A stretch of DNA of 64,000 nucleotides from Microbacterium sp. zg-Y1090 (GTDB taxonomy: Bacteria; Actinomycetota; Actinomycetes; Actinomycetales; Microbacteriaceae): assembly GCF_030246945.1 (NCBI RefSeq), contig NZ_CP126742.1, positions 2,728,001 through 2,792,000 of the forward strand, written 5' to 3'. The notes under the pieces were generated by a model. It ran no database searches. It was not told the DNA's origin and saw only the letters and a list, made by a program, of their open reading frames with translations. This document shows positions 41,165-49,299 of the stretch, piece by piece (position 1 is the first letter of the stretch; every line of letters starts with the position of its first letter). The position numbers and the translations under genes were made by a program.

Positions 41165-42673
41165 TCAGCCGGATGGTGGTTTCTCAGCGGCGGGCGCCGG
41201 CGCGTCGGCGGCCGTGTCGGGTGCCACGGTGTCGGGTGCCACGGCGTCGGATGCCACGGCGTCGGATGCCACGGCGTCGGATGCCACGGCGTCGGCCGCC
41301 GGGGCGTCGGCCGCCGGGGCGTCGGCGTAGTACGTCGACAGCCGCCGGTACGACCGGGTGGTGAAGGCCAGCAGCGCTGCAGCGACGAGCACGGCGCCGG
41401 CCGCGAGGAAGACGAGGGCGATGCCACGGGCCTCCCCCTCACCGAGGACCCACCGCCAGGCGTCGGCGCCGGCATCCCCCGCCATGTACGGGATGATCCA
41501 GAACTGCGCGATCGGGGCGATGAGGAAGGCCGTGAGGGGCGACGCCGCCGACTCCAGCGCCTGCGCGAAGCCGAAGACCCTCCCCTGCCGGCGGAAGGGC
41601 ACGACCTTCTGGATCACCGTCTGCTCCGCCGCCTCGACCGCCGGGATGAGCGCCATGTAGACCCAGATGCCGGCGGCGTAGAGCCACCACCACTCCCGGA
41701 TCGTGAACACCGCCCCGAGCACCCCCATGGCGACGACCGCCAGCAGCAGGGTGCGCATCGGGTTGCGCCCGAGGCCCCAGCGGGCGATGACCGCGCCGCC
41801 GACGATGAAGCCGGTGGCGGTGACCCCGAGCACGACGCCCCACATCTCCACGGGGAAGAGGGTGAGCCCGTACGGGTCCATGAGGGCGACGTAGACACCG
41901 CCGATGAAATTGTTGAACGTCGCGAAGATGATCAGTGCGAACAGGCCCGGCACCGCGGAGATCGCCCCGATGCTGCCGCGCAGATCGACGCGCGGCGCCC
42001 GCCCGTCCACCTGCGCCGGGGCCGCCTCGGGGATGCGCACCCACAGCAGGTGCCCGAGAGCCGCGGCAGTGAGCGCGATCGCGATGACCAGCGTCCACCC
42101 CATGCCGAGCAGACCGATCGACAGGCCCGAGAAGACGCTGGTGACGATGAACGCGAGCCCCTGCACGGTGCCCACGAGGCCGTTCGCGTTCGCGTGGCGC
42201 TCGGTGGGGACGAGCAGCGTCACGGTGGTGGACAGCGCGATGTTGCGCATGTTCTCGATGACCGCGCCGAACAGCACGATGGCCGAGAACACCCAGAACC
42301 ACGGCCGCCGGAGATCGATCAGGATGACCTCGGGGAAGAGCAGGTACAGGACGCCGGCCACGATGAACGCCGCCAGCGTCACCAGGCTCGACACCACCAT
42401 CACGCGGTGCTTGCGGTGCCGGTCGACGAGCGTGCCGAACGGGATCGAGAACACCGCGACGAGCAGCATGTACGCCCCGCCGATGAGGCCGGTCGCCAGC
42501 ACGGAACGGGTCTCGAGGTACGCCCAGAAGGTGAGGGCGAACCACAGGAAGCTGGTGGTGATGTTCGCCACCGCGGTGTTCACCAGCACCTGCACGAACA
42601 CGCGCATGCCGCCGGCCGGCGCGAGGGGTGAGGCGTTCCCGGTTGCGTCCGCCGGGAGGGCGTTCTCCGCCAT
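41165..42673 (-). CDS. MFS transporter with repetitive C-terminal tail
   Basis: A 502-aa major-facilitator transporter with about twelve transmembrane helices and the MFS loop motif GTLVDRHRKHR between helices 2 and 3. The substrate is unknown; drug efflux is a common role for this subgroup. After residue ~450 the cytoplasmic tail is a degenerate pentapeptide repeat (ASDAV/APDTV/ADAPA) encoded by 15-bp DNA repeats. The start was placed at MAENALPAD; the frame upstream is non-coding and repeat-rich. Confidence 0.87.
   Translation of the reverse strand: MAENALPADATGNASPLAPAGGMRVFVQVLVNTAVANITTSFLWFALTFWAYLETRSVLATGLIGGAYMLLVAVFSIPFGTLVDRHRKHRVMVVSSLVTLAAFIVAGVLYLLFPEVILIDLRRPWFWVFSAIVLFGAVIENMRNIALSTTVTLLVPTERHANANGLVGTVQGLAFIVTSVFSGLSIGLLGMGWTLVIAIALTAAALGHLLWVRIPEAAPAQVDGRAPRVDLRGSIGAISAVPGLFALIIFATFNNFIGGVYVALMDPYGLTLFPVEMWGVVLGVTATGFIVGGAVIARWGLGRNPMRTLLLAVVAMGVLGAVFTIREWWWLYAAGIWVYMALIPAVEAAEQTVIQKVVPFRRQGRVFGFAQALESAASPLTAFLIAPIAQFWIIPYMAGDAGADAWRWVLGEGEARGIALVFLAAGAVLVAAALLAFTTRSYRRLSTYYADAPAADAPAADAVASDAVASDAVASDAVAPDTVAPDTAADAPAPAAEKPPSG
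41211..41335. repeat. 15-bp tandem repeat coding the MFS C-terminal tail
   Basis: GTCGG(G/A)TGCCACGGC-type units are repeated about six times, followed by diverged GCCGCCGGGGCGTCG units. In the minus-strand coding sense they give ASDAV/APDTV pentapeptides. The repeat keeps the frame, so copy-number change would lengthen or shorten the tail without disrupting the transporter. Confidence 0.85.
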
Positions 42674-42788
42674 GGGGGCGAGGGTAATCGCCGCCTCCGA
42701 CACCCGACACCCCCTCCGCGGCCGCCGACCCCCGGTCGCTGCGGGCCGGCTCCCGCCGGTCACCTGCGGGCCGGCCCTCGCCGGTCCC

Positions 42789-42874
42789 GTGCACAACGTC
42801 GCTGATCCGTGGCCGAACCGGGGCCGCAGCCGCGAAAACCACGCCCCCAGGGGCGGAAAGGCGACGTTGTGCAC
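42789..42874. repeat. GTGCAC-ended palindromic element, copy 1
   Basis: An 86-bp unit beginning GTGCACAACGTCGCTGATCC and ending GGCGACGTTGTGCAC, so its ends form an inverted repeat (14 of 15 bp). A second copy starts at 42992 and a third lies inside the ABC-F gene at 58595. Both copies here are followed by GCCGGCGCGGCGCGG. No reading frame or transposase is present. Confidence 0.85.
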
Positions 42875-42880
42875 GCCGGC

Positions 42881-42953
42881 GCGGCGCGGAGCATGGCCGG
42901 AGCGGCGCGGAGCATGGCCGGAGCGGCGCGGAGCATGGCCGGAGCGGCGCGGG
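42881..42953. repeat. 21-bp tandem repeat
   Basis: GCGGCGCGGAGCATGGCCGG(A) is repeated three times (42881, 42902, 42923) with a partial fourth copy (42944-42953), between the two GTGCAC-ended elements. Copies are identical, indicating recent expansion. Confidence 0.9.
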
Positions 42954-42991
42954 CACGGCTCGGGGACCGGGCGGGGCGTGACGGCCGGGCC

Positions 42992-43076
42992 GTGCACAAC
43001 GTCGCTGATCCGTGGCCGAGCCGGGGCCGCAGCCGCGAAACCACGCCCACAGGGGCGGAAAGGCGACGTTGTGCAC
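42992..43076. repeat. GTGCAC-ended palindromic element, copy 2
   Basis: An 85-bp unit nearly identical to the copy at 42789-42874, with differences of only a few bases (GAGCC for GAACC, one A fewer, CCCACAGG for CCCCCAGG). The same terminal inverted repeat is present, and both ends are intact. Confidence 0.85.
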
Positions 43077-43192
43077 GCCGGCGCGGCGCGGGGGCGAGCT
43101 CCCGCGCCGCCGAGACCAGCGCCCGCGCCGCGGAGACCGGGCGGGGCGGGTCCGCGCGGCGAGGTGAGCCGGCGTGGCTAGGCTGGACCACC

Positions 43193-44260
43193 GTGACGAC
43201 CCTCCACGACACCACCGTCCGCGGCTTCGCCAGTGACAACTACTCCGGCGTGCACCCCGAGGTGCTCGCCGCCATCGCCGCGGCAGGCGGCGGCCACCAG
43301 ACCGCCTACGGCGACGACGTCTACACCGCCCGCCTGCAGGAGGTGTTCGCCCACCACTTCGGCGGTGAGGTCGAGGCGTTCCCCGTCTTCAACGGCACCG
43401 GCGCGAACGTCACCGGCCTGCAGTCGATGCTGCCCCGCTGGGGCGCGGTCATCGCCGCGAGCACGGCGCACATCAACGTCGACGAGGGCGGCGCTCCCGA
43501 GCGCGTGGCCGGCATCAAGCTGCTGACCGTCCCGACCGACGACGGCAAGCTCACGCCCGAGCTGGTCGACCGCGAGGCGTGGGGCTGGGGCGACGAGCAC
43601 CGGGCCCAGCCGCTGGTCGTCTCCATCACGCAGTCCACCGAGCTGGGCACGCTGTACACCCCCGACGAGATCCGCGCCCTCGCCGACCACGCCCACGCGC
43701 GCGGCATGCGCCTGCACCTCGACGGCGCCCGCATCGCCAATGCCGCCGCGGCCTTGGACCTGCCCCTGCGCGCCTTCACCCGCGACGCCGGCGTCGACGT
43801 GCTGAGCTTCGGCGGCACCAAGAACGGTGCGATGCTCGGCGAGGCGATCGTGGTGCTGGACCCCGCGGCATCCGAGGGACTGCGGTACCTGCGCAAGCTC
43901 AACATGCAGCTGTCGTCGAAGATGCGGTTCGTCTCGGCGCAGCTGATCGCCCTTCTGGAGCGCGACCTCTGGCTGCGCAGCGCCCGCCACGCCAACGCCA
44001 TGGCGGCACGCCTGCGTGCTGGCGTCGAGGCCGGCATCGCCGACGGCTCGATCCGCGGCGTCGCGTTCACCCAGCCGACCCAGGTCAACGGCGTCTTCGC
44101 GACGCTCCCCGACGGCGTGGCCGATCAGCTGCGCGAGAGCTTCCGCTTCTACGACTGGGATGCCGCGCGCCGCGAGGTGCGCTGGATGTGCTCGTTCGAC
44201 ACGCAGCCCGAAGACGTCGACGCGTTCGTCGCCGAGCTGGCGCGTCTGACGCGCGGCTGA
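43193..44260 (+). CDS. Low-specificity L-threonine aldolase
   Basis: A 355-aa PLP enzyme that cleaves threonine or allo-threonine to glycine and acetaldehyde. It has FASDNYSGVHPEV, AYGDDVYTARLQ, STAHINVDEGGAPE and the PLP-binding Lys210 in SFGGTKNGAML, all typical of GlyI/LtaE-type aldolases. The GTG start lies 8 nt after a TAGGCT box, suggesting a leaderless mRNA; the frame upstream reads through repeats and is non-coding. It is a single gene on the plus strand. Confidence 0.93.
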   Translation: MTTLHDTTVRGFASDNYSGVHPEVLAAIAAAGGGHQTAYGDDVYTARLQEVFAHHFGGEVEAFPVFNGTGANVTGLQSMLPRWGAVIAASTAHINVDEGGAPERVAGIKLLTVPTDDGKLTPELVDREAWGWGDEHRAQPLVVSITQSTELGTLYTPDEIRALADHAHARGMRLHLDGARIANAAAALDLPLRAFTRDAGVDVLSFGGTKNGAMLGEAIVVLDPAASEGLRYLRKLNMQLSSKMRFVSAQLIALLERDLWLRSARHANAMAARLRAGVEAGIADGSIRGVAFTQPTQVNGVFATLPDGVADQLRESFRFYDWDAARREVRWMCSFDTQPEDVDAFVAELARLTRG

Positions 44261-44276
44261 CCGGCCCCGGCGCGCG

Positions 44277-44717
44277 CTACGGCGCCGCAGGCCGGGTCAT
44301 CGGGATGTGGGGGATGTCGTCTTCGACGAAGACCTCCCCGGAACGGGTGAAACCGAAGCCCGCGTACCAGCCCTCGAGCTGCAGCTGCCCGTCCAGCACG
44401 ATCTGCGCTTCGGCGCACGCGTCGACGGCGCGCCGCATGAGTTCCGCGGCGAGCCCCCGACCCCGAGCCGCCGCGGCCGTCGCGACCCGTCCGATGCGGC
44501 GGCCGTCGGTCTCCCGCAGCACGCGCAGCGTGGCGAGGACCTCGCCGTCCTCCTCCGCCCAGTACAGCCGGGCGCCCGGCTCGACGTCCCGGCCGTCGAG
44601 GTCGTCGTAGGCCGCGCGCTGCTCGACGACGAACACGTCGATGCGGAGCTTCAGGATCGAGTACAAGCGGACGGGGTCCATTTCGGCGGGGGCCGCCTCA
44701 TGGAAGCTGACGGGCAC
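44277..44717 (-). CDS. GNAT acetyltransferase, ElaA family
   Basis: A 146-aa N-acetyltransferase-fold protein. It has the ElaA-type start (YSILKLRIDVFVVEQ), the YxDLDGRD segment and the acetyl-CoA loop RVATAAAARGRGLAAELM. The acceptor substrate is unknown. The start was set at the GTG at 44717 because AAGGAGT lies 7 nt upstream; the in-frame GTG at 44726 overlaps that ribosome binding site and is unlikely. The gene converges with threonine aldolase. Confidence 0.87.
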   Translation of the reverse strand: MPVSFHEAAPAEMDPVRLYSILKLRIDVFVVEQRAAYDDLDGRDVEPGARLYWAEEDGEVLATLRVLRETDGRRIGRVATAAAARGRGLAAELMRRAVDACAEAQIVLDGQLQLEGWYAGFGFTRSGEVFVEDDIPHIPMTRPAAP

Positions 44718-44799
44718 GTCGAACACTCCTTCTTCACCGGGGGTGACACCCTCGATTATTTCAGGCGTGCGGATGCCGCGCCGCGCCGCCGACCACGGG

Positions 44800-46041
44800 T
44801 CAGTGCCCGAGCGCGGCCACCACGTCGAGAAGGGTCGACGGCCCGCCGACGTTTCCCGGGACGACGACGTACAGGCGGTCCTCGCCGTCGGCGGAGACGA
44901 GATCCCACACGGAGACCCCCGGCAGCACCTGGCCGCGCACGCGGGCGCGCGTGGCGCCGACGCCGGTGCGGGCCAGCTCCGCCGACGTGATGCCGCCCTT
45001 GGCGACGACCGCCTCGACGTCGGGGACGAGCGTCTTGACCGCGGTGGTGAGGGCGCGCATCACGAGCTCGCCGTGGCGCAGGGTGTTGTGCTCGGGCCGT
45101 CGCGTGCGCTCGGTCGAGATGATCGCGAGCCCGGTCTCAGCCAGTCGCTGCCTCGCCTCGGCGGCCGCCGCGCGCCCGGCGGCATCGGGGTCGGCGAACG
45201 CGTCGTCGGTGGCGATCACGACCGCAGGCCCGTGCCGCACCTCGAGCGGGGCGAGCTGCGCAGACGCCCCCGCGGTGTGCGACCCGCACGCGACGATCAT
45301 GCGTGCCGGCTGCGTCACGAGCGGGGTGGGCAGCAGGCCGTCGGATGCCACTCCCGCGAGCGCCGCCGCGAGAGGCGCCGCGCTGCGCACCACCACGTCC
45401 CTGCCCGCCGCGCGCGCCTCGCGGATGCCGGCGGCGACGAGATCGATGTCGGTGTCGTCCGCCGCATCGGGAATGATCACCGCTCCGGCCGGCGCTGTCG
45501 CGATCGTGTCGGCGAGACCCCCGGCGCGCAGGTCGGACAGCGGCACGGCGACGGCGGGGCGTCCGGACTTCTCGGCGACGTAGTCCACCAGCACACCGGT
45601 GGTGAAGGGGAAGACCGGGTCGTCGGCGTACTCCGTCTCGTGCGCGGGAAGAGTCTCGTCGCCGATGCGCACGAGGTGCACGCCGTCGACCGTCGTGCGG
45701 CCTCCCGCGGGGAAGGCGGGGCAGAAGACGATGACGGATCCGTCGCCGACGAACTGCGTGGTCTCTGCGAACACGTGCCCCCGCAGGGTGGAGTCCCCCC
45801 GCAGCACGAACTGCACGTCTTCGCCCAGTGCGGCGGCGGCCGCCCGCGCGGCGTCGCGCACGTCGCGCACGAGGGCGACGGCGGCATCCTCGTCGATCGC
45901 CCGCGAGTTCGTCTGCACGTACACGCTGTCGGCGTGGGTGAGCGCCTCGCGGATGCCGTCGGCGTCGACCGCGAGCAGCACGTCGACCCCCGTGGCGGAC
46001 TGCGTGCCGGTGGGGTCGTCGTCGAGCACCACGGTCTTCAC
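44800..46041 (-). CDS. Four-carbon acid sugar kinase family protein (OtnK/OiaK-like)
   Basis: A 413-aa kinase of the DUF1537/YgbK family. The N-terminal substrate-binding domain begins VLDDDPTGTQSATGVDVLL and contains RGDSTLRGH. The C-terminal nucleotide-binding domain contains KGGITSAELARTGVGATRARV and VVPGNVGG. Members phosphorylate 3-oxo-tetronates (OtnK) or 3-oxo-isoapionate (OiaK). It is last in the leftward unit and coupled by GTGA to the upstream dehydrogenase gene, which fits oxidation of a sugar acid followed by phosphorylation. The aldolase that normally follows (OtnC) is not in the window. Confidence 0.87.
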   Translation of the reverse strand: MKTVVLDDDPTGTQSATGVDVLLAVDADGIREALTHADSVYVQTNSRAIDEDAAVALVRDVRDAARAAAAALGEDVQFVLRGDSTLRGHVFAETTQFVGDGSVIVFCPAFPAGGRTTVDGVHLVRIGDETLPAHETEYADDPVFPFTTGVLVDYVAEKSGRPAVAVPLSDLRAGGLADTIATAPAGAVIIPDAADDTDIDLVAAGIREARAAGRDVVVRSAAPLAAALAGVASDGLLPTPLVTQPARMIVACGSHTAGASAQLAPLEVRHGPAVVIATDDAFADPDAAGRAAAAEARQRLAETGLAIISTERTRRPEHNTLRHGELVMRALTTAVKTLVPDVEAVVAKGGITSAELARTGVGATRARVRGQVLPGVSVWDLVSADGEDRLYVVVPGNVGGPSTLLDVVAALGH

Positions 46042-46916
46042 GAGGCACTGCCCTCCCGGTAGGTCTCGATCACGCTGGAGTCATCGCGCCGCCCCAGACC
46101 ACGCGCCTCCGCGGCAAGGAACCGCTCACGCGCCGACCGCAGCACGGGCAGGTCGATCCCCGCCGCCTCGGCCGCCTCGGCGACGAGCCCGGTGTCCTTG
46201 ACGAAGATGCCCACCTGACTGAGCACCGGGGCGTCCTCGCCGGCGAGCATGCGCGGCCCGCGGTCACCGAGCATGAAGGATGCCGCCGCTCCCCCGCCGA
46301 CGACGTCGAGGACGAACGCGGGGTCGAGGTCCAGCCGCTCGGCCAGGGCGAGCGCCTCCGCAGCGGCGACGATGTGCACCGCGGCGAGGTGCTGGTTGAC
46401 GACCTTCACCGCCTGCCCCTCACCGACCCGGCCGCCCACCACGCGGGCGGTGCCGAGGGCGTCGAGGACCGGGGCGGCGTCGGCGAGCGCGGCCGGGGAC
46501 CCCGACGCGAACAGCACCAGGTCGCCGCGGCCGGCGCGGGCGACTCCGCCGCTGACGGGCGCGTCGACGACCGCGGCCCCTGCCGCCTCCAGCCGCGCGG
46601 CCTCGGCGCGCACGACATCGGGGCCGACGGTGGCCGAGATGATCCAGGTGCGGCCGGCCGCGGCATCCGCGGCGAGCGCGGCATCCACCACCGCCGCCAG
46701 CTGCGCGCCGGTGGCGACCATGACGACCACGACCTCGACGTCACCGGCGTCGGCGATGTCGGCGACGGCGCGCACGCCGGCCGCCTCTGCCCGCTCCCGG
46801 CCGGCGGAGACGGGCTCCACCCCCACGAGCGGCAGTCCCGCGCGCACGATGCTCTCGGCCATCGGCAGCCCGATCGCGCCGAGTCCGACGAAGGCCACCT
46901 GGGGGTGACGGGCCAT
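46038..46916 (-). CDS. Beta-hydroxyacid dehydrogenase (L-threonate dehydrogenase-like)
   Basis: A 292-aa NAD(P)-dependent dehydrogenase of the 6-phosphogluconate/3-hydroxyisobutyrate family. It has the dinucleotide-binding GLGAIGLPMAESIVRAG, the substrate motif DAPVSGGVARAGRGDL and the catalytic Lys in KVVNQHLAAVHI. Next to an OtnK-type kinase this arrangement is typical of LtnD, which oxidises L-threonate at C2; GarR-like tartronate semialdehyde reductase is an alternative. The start was set at MARHPQ with GAGGAG upstream. Confidence 0.85.
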   Translation of the reverse strand: MARHPQVAFVGLGAIGLPMAESIVRAGLPLVGVEPVSAGRERAEAAGVRAVADIADAGDVEVVVVMVATGAQLAAVVDAALAADAAAGRTWIISATVGPDVVRAEAARLEAAGAAVVDAPVSGGVARAGRGDLVLFASGSPAALADAAPVLDALGTARVVGGRVGEGQAVKVVNQHLAAVHIVAAAEALALAERLDLDPAFVLDVVGGGAAASFMLGDRGPRMLAGEDAPVLSQVGIFVKDTGLVAEAAEAAGIDLPVLRSARERFLAAEARGLGRRDDSSVIETYREGSAS

Positions 46917-46948
46917 GGGATCTCCTCTTCCGGACGACGGGGGCACCG

Positions 46949-46978
46949 CGGTGCGGGGCGCTCAGGCGCCCCGCACCG
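46949..46978 (-). terminator. Strong intercistronic hairpin after the MFS gene
   Basis: A 13-bp perfect stem (CGGTGCGGGGCGC at 46949-46961 pairing with 46966-46978) with a TCAG loop, 3 bp past the MFS stop codon and upstream of the dehydrogenase ribosome binding site. There is no U tract, so it may act as a partial terminator or 3'-end stabiliser. Confidence 0.65.
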
Positions 46979-46981
46979 GCG

Positions 46982-48364
46982 TCAGTGACCGGGGACGGGC
47001 GCGGCCTCCGCGTCTTCGAGCAGCGCGTCCGCCCGGGAACGGAAGAACTTCGTGCACGCCATCATGATCGCCGCGAGGAATCCGAACACACCGAGCGAGA
47101 CCACGCCCCACGCCCCGGAGTCCGTCGGGAAGGCCTCGTTGATGCCGGTGCGCATGATGGGCGCGACGAAGCCGCCGAGGTTGCCGAGCGAGTTGATGAG
47201 GCCGATGCCGGTGGCCGCGGCCGCGCCGGTGAGGAACGCCGTGGGGAAGGACCACGTGATGGGACCGGTCGACAGGAACGATGCCACGGCGACGGTGATC
47301 GCGGCGATGCCCAGCAGCGCCAGCCCGTTCGCGCCGGCCCAGGCCGACACGAAGATCGACAGGCCCGTGATGATGAAGAATGCCGTCCCCCACGTGCGCC
47401 GGCGACGCAGGGTGTGCGCGTGCTTGCCGACGTAGTAGCAGGCGAAGAGGCCGACCGCCCACGGGATGGCGGTCACCAGACCCACCTCCCAGCCCACGGC
47501 CTTGCCGATGAGTCCGGAAACCTGCTGAGGCAGGTAGAAAGTGGTGCCGTACACCGCGATCTGCAGGCAGAAGTAGATGACGGTGAAGTACCAGACCTTC
47601 CAGTTCACCAAGGCCGCGCCGATACCTCGGGGGCCGTCGTCGTTCTTGATGGCATCCTCATGGTCCATCACCGCCTTCATCGCGGACTTCTCGTCGTCGC
47701 TGAGGAACTTCGCCTTCTGCGGTGAGTCGACGAGGAAGAAGATCGCGGCGATTCCGGCCACGACGGCGAGCATGCCCTCGGTGAAGAACATCACCTGCCA
47801 GCCGGCCCAGGGGGTGAACTGCTCGCCGAAGCTGATGAGGCCACCCGACAGCGGGGCGCCGATCATCTGCGAGAACGGCTGCGCGAGGTAGAACAGCGCG
47901 AACATCTGCACGCGGCGCTTGTTGGGGAACCACTGCGCCAGGAACATGATGACGCCGGGGAAGAGCCCCGCCTCGGTGACGCCGAGGAGGAACCGCAGCC
48001 ACACGAACATCGTGTCGTTGGTGACGAAGGCGAACAGCGCAGCGACGATGCCCCAGGTGATCGCGATGCGGGCCAGCCAGAATCGGGCGCCGAACTTGTT
48101 CAGCAGCAGGTTCGACGGGATCTCGAAGATCGCGTAGCCGATGAAGAAGATGCCGGCTCCCAGGGCATAGGCCCCGGCGGTGATGCCGCGGTCGACCGAG
48201 AGGGCCTCCTCGGCGAACCCGACGTTCGTGCGATCCAGGAACGCGACGAAGTACAGGATGATGAGCATCGGCATGAGGCGATAGGTCGCCTTCTTGATGC
48301 CGCTGTTCAGGTGCGGGCTGTCCAGCAATGCGCGCGCGGCGGCGCTGTCCGAGGTGGTTGACAC
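46982..48364 (-). CDS. MFS transporter, anion:cation symporter (ACS) family
   Basis: A 460-aa permease with about twelve transmembrane helices and the ACS-family N-terminus (YFVAFLDRTNVGFAEEALSVD). Conserved segments include EIPSNLLLNKFGARFWLARI and RFLLGVTEAGLFPGVIMFLAQWFP. Relatives carry tartrate, galactarate/glucarate and other sugar acids. It sits in the middle of the catabolic unit and is the probable importer of its substrate. The start is GTG with GAAGGAGA upstream. A 33-residue membrane microprotein gene lies 44 bp upstream. Confidence 0.92.
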   Translation of the reverse strand: MSTTSDSAAARALLDSPHLNSGIKKATYRLMPMLIILYFVAFLDRTNVGFAEEALSVDRGITAGAYALGAGIFFIGYAIFEIPSNLLLNKFGARFWLARIAITWGIVAALFAFVTNDTMFVWLRFLLGVTEAGLFPGVIMFLAQWFPNKRRVQMFALFYLAQPFSQMIGAPLSGGLISFGEQFTPWAGWQVMFFTEGMLAVVAGIAAIFFLVDSPQKAKFLSDDEKSAMKAVMDHEDAIKNDDGPRGIGAALVNWKVWYFTVIYFCLQIAVYGTTFYLPQQVSGLIGKAVGWEVGLVTAIPWAVGLFACYYVGKHAHTLRRRRTWGTAFFIITGLSIFVSAWAGANGLALLGIAAITVAVASFLSTGPITWSFPTAFLTGAAAATGIGLINSLGNLGGFVAPIMRTGINEAFPTDSGAWGVVSLGVFGFLAAIMMACTKFFRSRADALLEDAEAAPVPGH

Positions 48365-48408
48365 GGTCCGACTCTCCTTCGAGCAGTGTGTGGAACGGGG
48401 CGCCCCGG

Positions 48409-48510
48409 CTAGCCGCCGAGACCGGGCAGAATGAGTGCGACGCCGACGGCGAGGCAGATCACTCCGATGACGAGGTAGGCGATACGACCTTTCGACCAGG
48501 AACGGGACAT
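48409..48510 (-). CDS. 33-aa single-helix membrane microprotein
   Basis: A short gene, ATG to TAG, with AGGAAA 7 nt upstream of the ATG. The product begins MSRSWSKGRIAYLVIGVICL, has a basic N-terminus (Arg, Lys, Arg) and one hydrophobic helix (~residues 10-30), and ends LPGLGG. By the positive-inside rule it should insert N-in. It lies 8 bp after the SDR stop codon and 44 bp before the MFS gene in the same unit, so it may be an accessory or regulatory subunit of that transporter. It is below the usual gene-calling length. Confidence 0.72.
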   Translation of the reverse strand: MSRSWSKGRIAYLVIGVICLAVGVALILPGLGG

Positions 48511-48518
48511 GGGTTTCC

Positions 48519-49289
48519 TCAGTGCATGTAGAGACCGCCGTCGACGTTCAGGGTCTGACCCGTCACGAATCCGGCGTCTTCGCTGATGAGATACGCCACC
48601 GCTGCCGCGATGTCGAGGGGGTTGCCGATGCGCGGCAGCACGCCGTCGGCGGCCATGGCCTGCTTGCGCTCGTCCGAGAGCGTGCCGCCCATGATGTCGG
48701 TGTCGATGGGCCCGGGCGAGATGACGTTGGCGGTGATCCCGAGCGGCCCGAGCTCCCGCGCGATCGAGCGCATGAGGCCGATGACGCCGGCCTTCGACGC
48801 CGAGTAGGGGGTTTTGGAGAAGGTTCCGCCTCCCCGCTGGGCCGATACCGACGAGATGCCGATGATGCGCCCGACCCCCGACGCGACGAGGGATGCCGCC
48901 ACGCGCTGGGTCACCCAGTGCACGCCTTCGAGGTTGACGCCGAGCACCCGGTGCCACTCCTCGGGGGTGACCTCGAGGTAGGGCACCGGCGAGGACACGC
49001 CGGCGAAGTTCACGAGGGCCACCAGTTGCGGCAGCTCAGCCTCGAGCGTGTCGACGGCGGCGACGGCCTGCTCGCGGTCGGCGAGGTTCGCGCCCACGCC
49101 CGCGGCCTTCACACCGTGGGTGGCGGCGACGTCCCGTGCGGTGGCCGCAGCCGCCTCACCGTCGACGTCGATGATGCCGACGTTCCAGCCGAGTCCGGCC
49201 AGGTGGTAGGCGGTCGCCCTGCCGATGCCGCGGGGGCTCGCGGCGCCGGTGAGGATGACGGTGCGGTCAGCGGGGAAGGGAGTCACCAT
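48519..49289 (-). CDS. Short-chain dehydrogenase/reductase (SDR)
   Basis: A 256-aa classical SDR. It has the NAD(P)-binding TGAASPRGIGRA, the NFAG motif (VNFAGVSSP), the catalytic Ser in IGISSVSA and YSASK (Tyr/Lys), and ends with the typical TGQTLNVDGGLYMH. Asp in IIDVDG after strand 2 suggests NAD preference. Here it probably oxidises a sugar alcohol or sugar-acid hydroxyl. ATG 49289 has AAGGA upstream, and the gene is 10 bp behind the 3HCDH-type dehydrogenase. Confidence 0.9.
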   Translation of the reverse strand: MVTPFPADRTVILTGAASPRGIGRATAYHLAGLGWNVGIIDVDGEAAAATARDVAATHGVKAAGVGANLADREQAVAAVDTLEAELPQLVALVNFAGVSSPVPYLEVTPEEWHRVLGVNLEGVHWVTQRVAASLVASGVGRIIGISSVSAQRGGGTFSKTPYSASKAGVIGLMRSIARELGPLGITANVISPGPIDTDIMGGTLSDERKQAMAADGVLPRIGNPLDIAAAVAYLISEDAGFVTGQTLNVDGGLYMH

Positions 49290-49299
49290 CGCCGGTCCT

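Larger units (their letters stand above)
42674..43192. other. Repeat-rich gap between MFS and threonine aldolase genes
   Basis: 519 bp with no supported gene. It holds two copies of an ~85-bp element with GTGCAC ends, a 21-bp tandem repeat between them, and both upstream regions. A TAGGCT box about 8 nt before the aldolase GTG is the probable -10 of that gene. Confidence 0.7.

Noticed and set aside
42809..43192. N-terminal extension of threonine aldolase through the repeats (ARSMAGAARSMAG frame)
   Set aside because: The extra 128 codons are translations of tandem and palindromic repeats; the enzyme family starts at the GTG near 43193.
44800..46916. Complete L-threonate pathway (LtnD-OtnK-OtnC-OtnI)
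   Set aside because: The dehydrogenase and kinase types are present, but no OtnC-like class II aldolase exists in the window and the TIM-barrel protein cannot be called OtnI with confidence.
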